DNA from: Corticium candelabrum
Taxonomy: Eukaryota > Porifera > Homoscleromorpha > Homosclerophorida > Plakinidae
Assembly (NCBI RefSeq): GCF_963422355.1
Contig: NC_085090.1
Span: 1,977,411 to 2,041,410 of the forward strand
Length of the DNA: 64,000 nt
Reading direction: 5' to 3'
Shown here: in pieces, positions 63,955 through 64,000 of the stretch
How the letters are laid out: the number at the start of each line of letters is the position of its first letter
Position numbering within the stretch: position 1 is the first letter of the stretch
Notes under the pieces: generated by a model
What the model saw: only the letters and a program-made list of their open reading frames with translations
Databases searched by the model: none
What the model was told of the DNA's origin: nothing
Translations under genes and position numbers: made by a program

Positions 63955-64000
63955 CTGTGACACAAGACTTATTGTAGATACACTCAAACATAATGAAATG

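Overview
This window looks like nuclear DNA of an invertebrate metazoan, most plausibly an early-branching marine animal such as a sponge. That is inference. Genes are split by short GT-AG introns, microsatellites are abundant, and nearly all recognisable coding sequence belongs to animal transposon families (hAT, PIF/Harbinger, Tc1/mariner, Helentron, RLE-type LINE, Ty3/gypsy, THAP-linked and CACTA/TNP2-like). There is no operon, Shine-Dalgarno site, CRISPR array, rRNA or convincing tRNA gene.

Layout. 1-9.4 kb: decayed fragments (a BRIP1/FANCJ-like helicase exon, a gypsy integrase, a reverse-transcriptase scrap, a SWIM-finger gene), two terminal-inverted-repeat elements, and the C-terminal half of an uncharacterised multi-exon transposase-like family. 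9.9-12.3 kb: a structurally complete hAT transposon with an 8-bp target duplication and an open 645-aa transposase. 12.4-14.7 kb: decayed MADF-BESS and PIF/Harbinger transposase genes. 15.9-17.9 kb: the N-terminal and middle part of the same uncharacterised family. 18.3-22.1 kb: a dispersed repeat, then little that is recognisable. 22.1-25.9 kb: a hAT remnant, a THAP-linked transposase-like gene and a Tc1/mariner end. 29 kb: a Harbinger-type MITE with a perfect TAA duplication. 30.7-36.6 kb: a nearly intact LINE with a restriction-like endonuclease (minus strand), two short copies of it, and a 1-kb inverted-repeat element at its 5' end. 37.6-44.0 kb: a Helentron (OTU, HUH Rep, PIF1-like helicase, AP-type endonuclease) broken by point lesions and an insertion. 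45.3-48.5 kb: minisatellites. 48.5-60.8 kb: the best host-gene candidate, a many-exon gene whose phases join into a UBX plus HECT E3 ligase; its introns hold a MITE, a second intact hAT (52.7-55.5 kb), tandem SINE copies and a nested MITE. 62.1-64 kb: a CACTA/TNP2-like transposase gene on the minus strand, running off the window.

How the parts relate. Most genes here serve mobile elements, not the host. Two hAT elements look recently active: open transposases with matching target duplications. The LINE copies are almost identical to each other. The SINE copies share a 3' tail with one LINE copy, which fits mobilisation by that LINE. Two partial copies of the uncharacterised family each sit next to a copy of the same 0.5-kb repeat, suggesting both derive from one longer ancestral unit.
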